Origin: Cannabis sativa
Taxonomy: Eukaryota > Streptophyta > Magnoliopsida > Rosales > Cannabaceae
NCBI RefSeq assembly: GCF_029168945.1
Contig: NC_083605.1
Coordinates: 33,431,280 to 33,495,279 of the forward strand
Direction of reading: 5' to 3'
DNA: 64,000 bases
Shown here: positions 12,870-24,347 of the stretch, one piece after another
Layout of the letters: every line of letters starts with the position of its first letter
How positions within the stretch are numbered: the stretch's first letter is position 1
Program-made: the position numbers and the translations under genes
Notes under the pieces: model-generated
The model's input: the letters and a program-made list of their open reading frames with translations, nothing else
The model's database searches: none
Told to the model about the DNA's origin: nothing

Positions 12870-13306
12870 GGATAGTTAAGGTCTCATCATCCAACTAATG
12901 CCTCCAAAGCTAAAAACCTAGCTTTCTGATGAGACCTCTTCCTTCTTCTTCTTCCTATTGAATTTTCGAAATACCTAAGCCTTTCTTCACAAAAAATATA
13001 TTCAGCGATTAGTGATTGAGTGCATGCCCACACATAACAAGTTGGTCCTCATTCATAGTATGGAAGACTGTGAAGAATCCAATCAACAAGAAGGAGAATC
13101 GGGCTCAGATCTTGGTGATACTTTGCTATAGAAAGGTACAAGGGTTGGAGATCTGAGTGGGAGGAGTCATTTAATTCCGCTGCAACCACTGTACGGTTTC
13201 TCATACCTTTTATGTGTTTATTTTCATCGTTTTTAGAAATTCATATTACGTTGTTAAAAACATACTTAATAGTAAATCTAGATCCTGGTAAAATATATTC
13301 TAATAG

Positions 13307-14132
13307 TTTACTCCAAAACCATTGAAAAAATCCAAAACAGAAGAACCTCCAATTATATTCTCAGAGGAAGATACGAAGCACGTGAGGTATCCACATGTCG
13401 ATCCTCTCATTATTACAGTTCAACTCGCCAACAAAAGAATAAAGAGAGTATTGGTGGATAATGGAAGCTCAGTAAACATCCTTTACAGGGATACACTGAA
13501 GAAAATGGGGTTACAAGATGCAAAATTAAAACCTTGCATGGTTAAGTTGTGTGGATTTACCGGTGATAGTGTCGCCAGCCAAGGCATCATTGGACTTGCG
13601 TTAACTGTAGGAAAGCCATTGTTATCTATGACATTAATGCAAGATTTCTTGAACGTCGATCTACCATCAGTTTATAACATATTGATGGGTCGCCCAGCAT
13701 TGATCGGACTAGAGGCAGTTTGTTCAATCAAACACCTATCATTAAAATTCCAAACACCAGCATGAATAGGTGTAGTGCGAGGTGACCAGTTATTGGCTTG
13801 TGAATTTTATCGCGTAGAACTTCAAAATAGAAAGGCCAACCATTAATTAATGGTGGTCATAATAGAAGAAGACAAGAAGAGAGAAGAGGATCTCGACCCT
13901 AGGATCCAAGACGATAAGAACCAGTTAAAACTAATTGAAGAACTGGAAGAGGTTATTTTAGATCCAAAAAATCCCACTAAATATGTATTTATCGGGAAAA
14001 ATGTGGATGAAAAACTAAAAATAATAGTTAATCAACTTTTTGAAGGCAAACCAAGATCAATTAAACTGGAGCCATTCAGACATGGTAGGGATTGACCCTA
14101 AAGTAATCTTCCATCACTTCAATTTCGACCCC
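13307..14132 (+). pseudogene. Tat-lineage Ty3/gypsy protease and linker fragment
   Basis: The frame 13322-13765 encodes a retroviral-type aspartic protease region. It has an upstream [17 protein letters not shown] motif, the catalytic-type segment [13 protein letters not shown], and ILMGRPAL near the end, as in Tat/Ogre/Retand-like gypsy polyproteins. A second frame at 13850-14095 carries the acidic linker that precedes RT in Tat elements. It shifts frame near 14073, after which HSDMVGIDPKVIFHHFNFDP can be read, again typical of Tat just before RT. RT itself is absent: the sequence changes into the Tekay-1 LTR at about 14133. Stops and the shift make it dead. Lineage call is from remembered family motifs. 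Confidence 0.8.
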
Positions 14133-15849
14133 AATTAGATTTCTAAATATGATTTATGAATTTAGAGAGATTTATTTGAATTCTAGGTGTGTTATTTATG
14201 CTATATATGAAATTCTATATTTTTTATGTTTTATGTCCGACAACATTAGAACGCGGCGTTTGGCCAATTGAATCACATTTTAATATTTTAGTAATAGTGG
14301 GGGTGACTTACTTAGACATTGGGAATGCCGGAAATATTTTTGGTTTTTGAAACAACCAAATTACCCCTAGATGACAAGTATGCTTTTTGGTGTGTGCTTG
14401 GGAGAAATGGTCATTTTGCCATTTGACTTTCTTCGTCTTTTAGTAAGACTAAATTAAGTATGTATTTGGTGTATCCAATTAAAGGTAAAGCCTTCAGACC
14501 CTTTCCCCTTTGATTTCTTAATCTTTAACTTAGTTTTCCTTGCATGATTTCAGGATTAGGGTTGTGTGGAGCTATATAGTATTTGAATTCATATTCTATA
14601 GCTGAATTATTGTTATTTGATGGCTTGGATATGTGTTTGGATAAGGTTTGAGCTTTAGAGCTCAAACTTTGATCTTTAATGGTGATTGAGTTCTAGGGAT
14701 GATTTTGGTTTTTATTGCTTGGAGTATGTTTGTTGTGATCTATTTAGCAGGTCTTGAAGGTTTGGTGGCATTTGGAATCGATTTGAGGTGTTGGTAGTGT
14801 TTTAGGTGTTTCCTACACTAAACCAGTCAACTGGCTTAATGGCACCTATAGGAACCAGAATTTTTGTTGGTCCCCAAGAAAACCCACATAATCGGTCTTT
14901 CGGTTAGGGAACTAGTCTGCCGGTTGGGGATTTTTAGGGAACCCTAGTTTTTCCCCTTTTCGCAATATTTAAGGTATTTCCATGTTATCCATCAATAGAG
15001 AAACTTTTAGTTTCAATTTTATGTCCCTGAAAAGTGATTTAGCGCGTCACTCATCAGTTTTACGAATATTGTGATTTAGGGGCCTGTAAATCGTCAAGCA
15101 GCAGTTCCACTCAGGTTGACCGGTACACTTGAATTCAGAAACGAGGGAAAATTAGTATAGTGATATGCATTTGTGTTTACATGTTTAGCGTACATGTTAT
15201 TACGCCTATTAGATTACATCGATAGCGATATCAATATACGTAGAGTTATATTTGATACCAATAAATGTATGTTTGGCTCAAATACTGATCGATGCTATCA
15301 CATCAATACGGCTAGAGTATGTCTACAGTACCGAGTATAGGTTGATATTATGGTTGATAGATTGTCGTACGAACATTCTAAACTCAGTACCATGTTGGAC
15401 ACGTGGATAGGGTTACGGTTAGGTGTATGGGCGCCTAATTGTAATTCATGTTATATTTATGATTATGATTATGCTTTTCTTACTGAGTCTGTCGACTCAC
15501 AATTATTATTTGTATGTGTAGGTAAGGGCAAGGCTAAGGTTGAGCAGTCGTGAGAGCGAGTGGGTGAAGATTGTACACGTCGATACGGTTAGGTTAGAGC
15601 GTACGATCTTTGAGACATCTGGTTATATTTTGTATAGTCGCTAGGCGACAACTTTTTTATTAAATATTTTGAATCAGTTGAAAATATTTTAAACTCGAGA
15701 TCCCGAATATATATAAATTAGTTAGTATATTTTAATATTATTAGTAAAGTTTTCATTATTCACGGTTTTCAATATACTCATTAATTAGTAACGAGTTGCA
15801 CAGTTAATATAAAATCACGATAACATGCCTAAAATAGTAGGGTGTTACA
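14133..15849 (+). repeat. Tekay-1 5' LTR, truncated at its start
   Basis: Matches the 3' LTR from the words AATTAGA..TTCTAAATATG onward, so about 72 bp at the start (TGTAAAGACCGC...) are missing. It also lacks about 175 bp present at 20937-21112 in the 3' LTR, including that copy's CT-rich tract. It ends ...GGGTGTTACA. The short frame at 15350-15553 recurs in the other Tekay LTRs (22027-22227, 44610-44906) and is LTR sequence rather than a gene. Confidence 0.88.
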
Positions 15850-15852
15850 ATT

Positions 15853-15863
15853 TGGTATCAGAG
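15853..15863 (+). other. Tekay-1 primer-binding site
   Basis: TGGTATCAGAG, complementary to the 3' end of initiator tRNA-Met, three bases after the LTR end. The leader down to the gag start at 16125 is shared with Tekay-2, -3 and -4. Confidence 0.88.
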
Positions 15864-16124
15864 TCGCCACGTTGTATTTCGAAGATCGACACGACATGTA
15901 TAATCATATTAGGATAAGCTCGACTCACATTTCAGTAAGCCTTTATTGCTTTAGTAGTTTATTTTATTAGTATGTTATAAGAAAAGCCTGATAGGAAGCA
16001 TGTTTGTAGCATGATAGCTGAATAGGCGCATGTTTTAATTTCTAAAATAAGAAGTAATTAGTAAATTATTCTTGATCGTGATCCGACCAAGCTAGCTCTT
16101 GGTTTTGCAAGCTGTTCTAATAGA

Positions 16125-17291
16125 ATGGACGCTAGGAAAAACACGAGGATTCAGGGTAACTCGGTCGGATTCAGTGGCTGTCAGGGAGTTCAGATTCTCC
16201 TGTATATATGTGGCCAAGGCAGAGGCCCTAGAGGCAGGGCTGCCGGTTGGGGAGATGTTAACACGTCGCAGGCTGCCAAAGATTGGGAAAATAAGTTTGT
16301 AGCAATGCAAGCCATAATTAATGAACAACAAGAAGAAATTGAACGTCTGAGGCAACAGGGTGCTCCTGTAATGCCTGCTCTAGAGATGCAAGTGGCGCCT
16401 GCCCCTATTGTGCAGGTAGGGCTAAATGTTGCCGTGAACTGGATAGAACCACTGTATGAAAGGTTCCGCAAGCAAGCACCTCTAGTCTTTCTGGGAGGTC
16501 CCAATGTGACCAAAGTCGAGCAGTGGCTGGCAGTTATTACATGAATCTTGAATTTCATGGGTGTCACCGGCAACGACAGACTGGCCTGTGCCACATTCCA
16601 ATTCTAAGAAGATGTCCTGGTTTGGTGGGACATGGTGTCCCTGACTCGGGATATTACTACCATTACCTGGGAAGAGTTCCAGGAATTTTTTAATGGAAAG
16701 TATTATAATGAGGCAGTCAAAACTGAAAAGAGGAAAGAATTTACCCACCTGACTCAGAAAGAGAATATGAGCATTACCGAGTACACAACTTAGTTTAATC
16801 GATTGGCTAGGTTAGCCTCAGAATTGTGCCAACCAACTTCAGCAAGAAAGAAAAGTATCTAGATGGATTGAACCCAAAAATTAAACATGACCTTATAATT
16901 ACCACTGATGATAACACCACCTATGCTGATATGGTGAGAAAGGCACTATGAGCTGAGGGCGTAGTTGAGTGCACCCAAGAATGTAAAGGGACTCAGGTTG
17001 TTGGTGGGGCCACTACTCTTCCTACCTCTGGTTATGGTAGGGGTGGTAGTGACTCGAACATTGATCAGAAAAGAAAGGCACCATTTGCACCCGGTGGCTC
17101 AAATTAGAATAAGAGGTTCTGAGAGAACTAGGGTCAACGCAAAACCTGATATACCTATCCAGAATGTCCCAATAATAAGAAGCATCATCTGGGGGAGTGT
17201 AGAGGGTGAGGATATTTCCAGTGTGGCTTTCTTGGACACTATAAGAGAGACTCTCTGTAGCTCAAGAAACAAGAATAGAAGGCAGCAGTAA
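16125..17291 (+). pseudogene. Tekay-1 gag
   Basis: Capsid/nucleocapsid gene of the gypsy element. The start ATG at 16125 gives MDARKNTR; the frame stays open to 16544, then stops and shifts. The capsid region (WWDMVSLTRDI, EEFQEFF, LTQKENMSITEYTT) spans about 16600-16900 in mixed frames. The zinc knuckle at 17212-17256 reads YFQCGFLGHYKRDS, so the first and last cysteines of the CCHC box are lost, whereas Tekay-2 and Tekay-4 keep it. Not functional. Frames at 16092-16748 on the minus strand and at 16099-16302 are shadows of this region. Confidence 0.85.
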
Positions 17292-17760
17292 AGCCCGCTT
17301 CAGCTAGGGTGTTTGCTCTTACTCAAGCTGATACAAAAGCTAGCCCCTCGGTTGTTACAGGTTAGCTCTTGTTCAATAACTCTCACTTCTCTGTATTATT
17401 TGACTCTGGGGCCACTCATTTTTATGTGGCATCCAGAATTTTTGATAAATTGGGTAGACCGTATTATAGCAATGATAAAGGGTTTAGAGCACTACTACTT
17501 AGAGGAGAATTAGTTATCTCCAAAAGGTGAGTTAGGTCTATGCCAATCAGAATTGATGATAGAGAGTTGAGTGTGGATTTAGTGAAATTCGGTTTAGTAG
17601 ATTTTGACATCATACTTAGAATGGATTTTTTGTCCAAGTACTCGGCTAGTATTGATTGTAAATGGAAGATGGTGATCTTCCAACCCGAGGGTGAGGAACC
17701 GTTTGTCATTGTGGGATTAGTTCAGGGATCTTGGATTCCAGTGATCTCAGTATTAAAAGC
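17292..17760 (+). pseudogene. Tekay-1 aspartic protease
   Basis: Processes the gypsy polyprotein in intact relatives. The catalytic motif DSGATH is read at about 17402-17419 (FDSGATHFYVAS), in a different frame from the downstream part (17540-18010: SVDLVKFGLVDFDIILRMDFLSKYSASIDC), so at least one frameshift separates them. The usual GMDFL flap-side motif reads RMDFL. It continues without a clear boundary toward RT. Confidence 0.82.
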
Positions 17761-19206
17761 TAGAGATTTGTTACAAGAAGGATTATTAGGGTTTTTGGCA
17801 GTTGTATTGGATACCACACGGCTTGAGACATTTTGGTTAGAGGATATCAGGGTGGTTCAGGAAGTTTTAGATATTTTTCCTGATGAACTTTTGGGTTTAC
17901 CACCGCAGCGGAAAATAGGTTTTGTTATTGATTTAGCACCTGGAGTAGAACCAATTTCTAAGGCACCATACAAAATTGCTGCAGTTGAGCTTAAAGAATT
18001 GAAAATTTAGCTTCAGGGGATGCCTGACCTAGGGTTTTCACGACCTAGTGTGTCACCCTAGGGAGCTCTCGTGTTATTTGTTAAGAAGAAAAACGGATCC
18101 CTACATATGTGCATTAACTACTAGGAACTAAATAAACTGACTATTAAAAATAAATATCCCTTACCTAGGATCGATCACCTGTTCGATCAGCTTCAGGGAA
18201 AGACGGTCTTCTCTAAGATTGATCTCCGATTGAGCTATCATCAGTTGAGAATCTGAGAGGAGGACATTCCAAAGACTGCTTTCTGCACTAGGTATGGGCA
18301 CTATGAATTTCTGGTTATGTCCTTTAGGTTAACCAATGCTCCGACAACTTTTATGGACTTGATGAATAGGGTATTCAAGAACTTCCTCGATATATGTGTT
18401 ATAGTATTTATCGACGACATCCTTGTGTACTCTCAATCAGAAGAGGAGCATGAGCAACATCTTTGGATGGTTCTGCAACGACTGCGAGAAAATAAACTAT
18501 CTGCCAAGTTTAAAAAGTGCGAGTTTTGGCTATAAAGTGCGAGTTTTGGCTATCTCAGGTGTTTTTTCTCGGACACATTGTCAGTAAAGACAAGATCAAG
18601 GTCGATCCAAGAAAGATTGAATCCTTCAGGGATTGGCTGAGACCAAAGACAGTTACAGAAGTTAAAAGTTTCCTGGGTTTGGCCAGTTATTATCGTCGGT
18701 TTGTTGAGGGATTTTCTAACATCTCAACACCCTTAACGGAACTCACTAAAAAGAAGCAGCGGTTTTTATGGACAGACAAGTGAGAAGCAAGCTTTCAGGA
18801 GTTGAAGTAGAGATCGATCACAACTCCAATGTTAGCCCTACCGTCTGATAAAGAAAAGTTTGTAGTTTATTGCAATGCATCCAGATAGGGTCTGGGATAT
18901 GTTTTGATGCAGGCCAACCAGGTCATCGCATATGCCTCCTATCAGTTAAAGGAATATGAACAGCGATACCCCACTCACGATTTATAACTTGTTGCAGTGG
19001 TTTTTGCTTTAAAGAATTGGCACTATTATCTCTACAGAGAAAAGTGAGAGATTTATACAAACCACAAGAGCCTCAAATATTTCTTTAACTAGAAAGATTT
19101 GAATATGAGGCAAAGAAGTTGGTTGCAGTTGGTTAAGGATTACGACTATGAAATCCTTTACCATCCTGGGAAGGCCAATGTAGTGGCAGATGCCCTTAGT
19201 AGAAAG
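17761..19206 (+). pseudogene. Tekay-1 reverse transcriptase and RNase H
   Basis: RT begins with the LAPGVEPISKAPYK segment (about 17935-17975). The catalytic box [10 protein letters not shown] lies at 18404-18433. A 20-bp direct duplication (18514-18533 repeated at 18534-18553) shifts the frame just after it. The tether and connection region ([19 protein letters not shown]) is at 18517-18783. RNase H follows from about 18838; its VVYCNASR shows Asp changed to Asn at the first catalytic position, which reads VVYCDAS in Tekay-4. It ends at [11 protein letters not shown] (about 19170-19206). Several in-frame stops. Dead. Confidence 0.87.
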
Positions 19207-20482
19207 GGTCCCGGGCAAGTGACTAGTATAATCAAGTTTTCACCTCACGTAGTAGATGATATGGTCAGATAAGGTATTGAGTTTATTGTGGAAAAACTTA
19301 ATACTTTGACATTGCAATAAGATCTATTAGACAGGATTAAAGCTGCTCAATTAGCTAATCCAGAACTGGTGAAGATCTGAGAAGAGGTTATAACTGGTCA
19401 AGCTAAAGATTATATAGTGTCGGGTAATGGGATGCTATTGTTTAGAACTAGAGTTTATGTTCCAGGTAGTGCGGGACTTAGAAAATAAATTCTCAAGTAA
19501 GCTCATACCACTACTTATTCATTACATCCTAGCACTACCAAAATGTATCAGGATTTAAAATCTTTCTACCGGTGGTCCAGGATGAAGAAAGATTGGTAGA
19601 GTTTGTATTTCGATGTTTAACCTGCCAGCAAGATTAAGGCTGAACATCAGAGACCTACAGGATTATTGCAGCCACAGACACTTCCTGAGTGGAAGTGGGA
19701 AGATGTCACTATAGATTTCGTGGTTGGGTTACCTAAAACTACGGGGATGTATGATTCTATTTAGGTTGTGGTAGATTGATTTACAAAGTCTTCCCATTTT
19801 CTACCAGTAAAAACAACCTTTATAGTGGATCAGTATGCAGAGTTATACGTGAAAAAAAATAGTGAGGTTACATGGGACTTCAAAGTCCATTATATCGGAT
19901 AGAGATCCGAAGTTCACCTCAAACTTTTGACAGAGTCTCCAACGGGCCATGGGTACCACACTAAAGTTCAGTACAACGTTCCATCCTCAAACTGATGGAC
20001 AGTTATGTGCCTGTGTGTTAGATTTTGAAGGCTCGTAGAGCAGGTATCTACCACTGATAGAGTTCTCATACAACAACAGTTATCAGAGTACCATAGGGAG
20101 CGGATAGCTCCCTATGAGATGTTATATGGCAGAAAGTGTTGATCTCTAATTCACTGGGATGAAATTGGAGAAAGGAAATACTTAGGTTTGGAATCAGTTC
20201 AACGGACCAACGAGGCTATGCAAAAGATCAAGGCCAGAATGCTCGCCTCTCAGAGTAGGCAGAAGAGTTATGCTGACCCTAAGTGCAGATCCCACTCATG
20301 TGCTGAGCTATGAAAACTTAGAACTTCAACCGGATTTGTCATACGAAGAACAACCAGTTCAGATTCTAGACAAAAAAGATAAAGTCCTTCGAAATAAGAC
20401 CATAGCATTGGTCAAGGTGCTCTGGAGAAACAATAAGGTGGAGGAAGCCACCTGGGAGTTGGAGTCCGACAAGAGGGCTTAA
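19207..20482 (+). pseudogene. Tekay-1 integrase with chromodomain-like tail
   Basis: The zinc-binding part has HTTTYSLHP (about 19505-19531) and CLTC in a shifted frame near 19617. The core domain shows TIDFVVGLP near 19710 (first Asp) and DRDPKFTS near 19900 (second Asp). The Glu expected after HPQTDGQ is absent: that stretch reads TDGQLCAC near 19990. The final open part, 20270-20482, has SYEEQPVQILDKKDKVLRNK and VKVLWRNNKVEEATWELES, a chromodomain-like tail that in chromoviruses guides insertion to particular chromatin. Stops throughout the core. Confidence 0.85.
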
Positions 20483-20540
20483 TATCTAAAGTTGTTCAGG
20501 TTAGATTTTGAGGATGAAATCCTTTTAACGGCGGGATAAT

Positions 20541-22523
20541 TGTAAAGACCGCTTTAATTTTAATATGATAAATTAGCAGATAATTAGGGCTTAATTATGA
20601 AAATTAGAGTTCTAAATATGATTTATGAATTTATGCAGATTTATTTGAATTCTAAGTGTGTTATTTATGCTATAAATGAAATTTTATGTTTTTCATGTTT
20701 TGTGCCCAACAACATTGGAACGCGGTGTTTGGCCAATAGAATCACATTTTAGTATGTTAGTAATAGCGCGGTGACTTAGTTATACATTGGGAATGTCAAG
20801 AATATTTGAGGTTTTTGAAATGACAAAATTACCCCTAGGTGACAAGTATGCTTTTTGGTGTGTGCTTGGGCAAAATGGTCTTTTTTCCATTTGACTTTCT
20901 TTGTCTTTTAGTAAGACTAAATTAAGTAGTGTATGCTTATTATTCCATTATCTTAGTTAGATAAACACAATCAATCAAAATTTCATTTTATTCAAATTAG
21001 AAAATCAAAGAAAAACCCATTTTCTCTTCAAGCTCTCTCTCTCTTCTCGAGCTCTCTATAACCAGCAAGGATTTAAGAATTTTTAGCTTCATTTCAGAGT
21101 ATCTAGCAAGTATTTGGTGTATCCAATTGAAGGTAATCCATTTAGCACCTTTTCCCTTTAATTTCTTAAGCTTTAAGTTAGTTTTCCTTGCATGATTTTA
21201 GGATTAGGGTTCTATGTTTCTATATAGTGTTTGAATTTGTATTCTGTAGTTGAATTATTATTATTTTGAGTTGATTTGGAGTTATTTGATGGCTTCGATA
21301 TGTGTTTGGACAAGGTTTGAGCTTTAGAGCTCAAACTTTGATTTTTAATGGTGATTTGAGTTTCTGGAATTGATTCTAGTTTTAATTTCTCGGAGTATGT
21401 TTGTTGTGATCTATTTAGTAGGTCTGGAAGGTTTGGTGGCATTTGGAATCAATTTGAGGTGTTGGTGGTGTTTTGGATGTTTCCTGCACTAAACCGATCG
21501 ACCGATTCAGTGGGACCTATAGAAACTGAAATTTTTGTTAGTCCTTAGGAAACCCCACAAAATTGCTCTTCTGGTTGGGGAATCGGTCTATCGGTTGGGG
21601 CTTTTTAGGGAACCCTTGCATTTCTTGTTTTTGCAATATTTAAGGTATTGCCATGTTATCCATCAATAAGGAAAGTTTTAGTTTCGATTTTAAGTCACCG
21701 AAAAGTGATTTAGCACGTCACTCATTAGTTTTACGAATATTGTGATTTAGGATCCTGTAAATCATCGAGCAGCACAGTTCCACTCAGGTTGACCGACACA
21801 CTTGAATTTGGAAACGAGATAAGGTTAGCATAGTGATATGCATATGTGTTTACATGTATAGCGTACATGTTATTAAACCTGTTAGATTACATCAATAGAG
21901 GTATCAATATACATAGAGTTATATTGGATACCGATAGATGTATGTTTGGCTCAGTTACTGATTGATGCTATTATATCAGTACGACTAGAGTATGACTAGA
22001 GTACCGAGTATAGACTGATATTATGGTTGATAGTATTGTCGTACGTACGTTCTAGACTCAATACTGTGTTGGGCACGGGGATAGGGTTATGGTTGGGTGT
22101 ATGGTCACCTAATTATAATCTGGGTTATATTTATGATTATGATTATACTTTTCTTACTGAGTCCGTTGACTCACAGTTATTATTTGCATGTGTAGGTAAG
22201 AGTAAGGCTAAGGTTGAGCAACCGTGAGAATGAGCGGATGAAGATTGTACATGTTGGGGTGGTTAGGCCTGGAGCGTACAATCTTTGGGACAGTTGATTA
22301 TATTTTGTATAGTCGGTAGGCGACAAGTTTTGTATTAAGTATTTTGAATCAGTTGTAAATATTTTAAACTCGGGATTCCGAATATATGTAAAAGTTAGTA
22401 TATTTTAATATTATTTAGTAAAGTTTTAATTATTCACGATTTTCAATAAACTCATTGATTAGTAACGAGCTGCACAATTAATACAAAACCATGATAACAC
22501 GCCTAAACTAGTAGGGTGTTATA
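20541..22523 (+). repeat. Tekay-1 3' LTR
   Basis: Complete LTR of 1983 bp, from TGTAAAGACCGC to ...GGGTGTTATA (a C-to-T change in the expected TTACA end). It includes a CT-rich tract with TCTCTCTCTC at about 21036-21056, shared as a GAGA/CT tract by other Tekay LTRs. The short open frames at 21212-21442 and 22027-22227 are LTR sequence. Confidence 0.9.
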
Positions 22524-22919
22524 ATAAATTTGAGATAAAATAGAAAAAATGAGATTTCGATAATATATTTTAAAATATAGAGTAGAAGAGTGATCGAATG
22601 CTCTAAAAAATATTGTTTTGTTTGAAGTCAGTAAGTTAATTTGACTTGCAAAATGAAAGGTCAATTATGACCTTCGTATTACACATGAGAAATGAGATTA
22701 ATTTGTTGGTGTAAGGGAACTATACTTTCCTACACTCGTGAATGAGTTTTTAATTTATCAACTATTTTTTTGTATTCTTTTTAATATTTTACTTTATTAA
22801 ACAAATTATTACATATTTTTTATGAATAAGATCATTGTATTGTTCTATCAACTAATTATAACTATTACATCTCAAGTTCAAAAAGTGTATACTATACACC
22901 CCCTATACATTGCCCCTTA
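22524..22919 (-). other. AT-rich spacer including probable LINE 3' UTR
   Basis: No coding sequence. Read on the minus strand, the part from 22919 down to about 22760 follows the LINE stop codon and becomes A-rich, as a LINE 3' untranslated region and tail would. The part nearest Tekay-1 (22524-22760) shows nothing I can name. No Tat sequence resumes here, so Tekay-1 is not cleanly nested in the Tat fragment at 13307-14132. Confidence 0.45.
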
Positions 22920-23757
22920 AAATTATTTACAAATTTCTATAAACCAATCCCTATCCTCAATAGAAATTTTACAAGGCAAAATACAATCTAATCTCATCTT
23001 ACAATCATTTTGAATCCTTGAGACTGTGTGATTCACCTGCCAAAGTTTTTGTTCCCACAAAGCATCATTTCTTACCCTCCAAAGATTGTAGACCACAATT
23101 GCCATTATTGCAATAATAATCCTTTTTCGATTGCTGGATATGTTTTTTTAATTTGGATAACCATTTCAGCAATTGTGTAAGGGATCCTGCCTTCACATTC
23201 CAATTGAGTCAAACTTTAGTAGCTTTCAAGTATCTCTTACTATGTATACAATCAAAGAACAAGTGCTCTAAGTTTTCATTGTCTTCCCCACACATCGAAC
23301 AAAGTTGATCCAAGGAAAGATCATATTTACCAATTCGATCCTTTGTACTAAGTCTCTTTTACATAACCAACCACATGATAAATCTGTGTTTCGGGGTGAT
23401 TAATCTTTCCCAAACAAACTTGCTCCAAGAAACCTTTTCATCAGGTTTATATAGTATTCGATGATCAATTTGAATATTATAATTCTGTGAAACAAAGCAA
23501 TCTTGACTAAGCATAGCTTTGAAGTTATTTTTCACAGCAACTAAACGCTTCCAGTAGCAACTGCAGTCCTTGGGATTATCATAATCCCACCAATTTTGGT
23601 TCATTGGATACACACTATGTATTAATTTGACAAACAAGTTATCTTTTTTTTTAGCGATTCCCACACATATTTTTTCCATGGCACCCACATTCCACTCTTG
23701 CAATCTTCTAAATCCCAAAATATTATGTTTTATTAGTAAAAATATAGTCATAGATCA
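22920..23757 (-). pseudogene. L1-type LINE ORF2 C-terminus (zinc-binding RT region)
   Basis: Minus-strand frames at 23359-23751 and 22923-23105 read as the C-terminal part of a plant non-LTR retrotransposon polyprotein. The first has GFRRLQEWNVGAMEKICVGIAKKKDN and ends VSWSKFVWERLITPKHRFIMWL, typical of the zf-RVT domain. The gap between frames also translates to zf-RVT-like sequence (LSLDQLCSMCGEDNE near 23280-23315) after a stop. The last frame has NLWRVRNDALWE and ends at a stop at 22923. The reverse transcriptase upstream is absent, so this is a 5'-truncated copy, the usual fate of LINEs. Confidence 0.78.
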
Positions 23758-24249
23758 CTGCTCCACTATATTCTCTTAATGCCTATTATTATTATAAAAA
23801 AATATGAGTTTTAATGTTTTTTATGCAAAAGTACCATTATTTTTTTTTAAAAAAAATTATTTTATGAAAAAAAATTAAAAAAAAATGAAAAATGGGAAAA
23901 CCAAGTAAAGAGTAACTAAATAGGTAAGCAATTATCTTATACTATTTTTCCTATATTTTTTTTTTAAAAAAAAAAATCCCCACAAAATAACTTTTTGAGA
24001 AAAATTATATTTTTACAAAATTATACCTTAAAAAGCATAAAAAATGAAAATTTGCCTAGTTTTTTACTTACTAATACCAAGACACATTTCCCAGTTAACT
24101 TCTTACAATCATAATAAGAACAAAAATCTGCAAGCCATGTTTTCCCCAATTTTGGAGATTCTGTTCTATCTTTGATCCAAATTGTACATAATTACTGTAA
24201 AATAGTTATAATAATAAAAGGAAACAAAGAAAGTATCGGTAAAATGATC
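23758..24249. other. AT-rich spacer
   Basis: Poly-A and poly-T runs (around 23835-23885 and 23955-23980) and no recognisable gene or element. Confidence 0.4.
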
Positions 24250-24347
24250 TGGGCCTTGGTATAGGGCCTCTCGGCCTTGGTATTGGGCCTCTGGGCCTTG
24301 GTATTGGGCCTCTGGGCCTTGGTATAGGGCCTCTGGGCCTTGTACCA
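24250..24347 (-). repeat. 21-bp minisatellite (GPEAQYQ heptad)
   Basis: Four to five tandem copies of a 21-bp GC-rich unit, plus-strand GGGCCTTGGTAT(A/T)GGGCCTCT. On the minus strand one frame reads repeated GPEAQYQ. Units differ at only one or two positions. The period is a multiple of three, so both short minus-strand frames here (24166-24348 and 24192-24386) are open for that reason; neither looks like a gene. Confidence 0.85.

Larger units (their letters stand above)
11370..13306 (+). repeat. Cop-A LTR in plus orientation, 5' truncated
   Basis: Same LTR family as 9549-11369 but inverted. It lacks roughly the first 250 bp (it begins at a point matching about 4096 of the A1 LTR) and ends near 13306 with ...GGTAAAATATATTCTAATA, a mutated form of the usual end. 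No primer-binding site follows. Instead the sequence passes into a Tat-gypsy reading frame, so it looks like a solo or broken LTR lying in a Tat element. It contains a roughly 320-bp MITE (12438-12758) and a plus-strand TATAAAA at 12863-12869. A frame at 11350-11532 is a chance open frame across the junction. Confidence 0.85.
14133..22523 (+). mobile_element. Tekay-1: Ty3/gypsy chromovirus, near full length, degenerate
   Basis: Plus-strand element with 5' LTR 14133-15849, a 4.7-kb internal region and 3' LTR 20541-22523. Domain order is gag, protease, RT, RNase H, integrase, then a C-terminal chromodomain-like segment, which identifies a chromovirus, most like Tekay/Del. Every domain carries stops or frameshifts and the two LTRs differ visibly, so the copy is old. 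The internal length (about 4.69 kb) equals that of Tekay-2 (4.68 kb). No matching target duplication is seen because the 5' LTR has lost its first 70 or so bases. Confidence 0.92.

Noticed and set aside
15350..15553. Small gene conserved in several places (also 22027-22227 and 44610-44906)
   Set aside because: Lies within Tekay LTRs and recurs because the LTR recurs; reading frame is not preserved in all copies.
15853..15863. tRNA-Met gene
   Set aside because: Only the 3'-end complement is present; it is a primer-binding site, with no cloverleaf around it.
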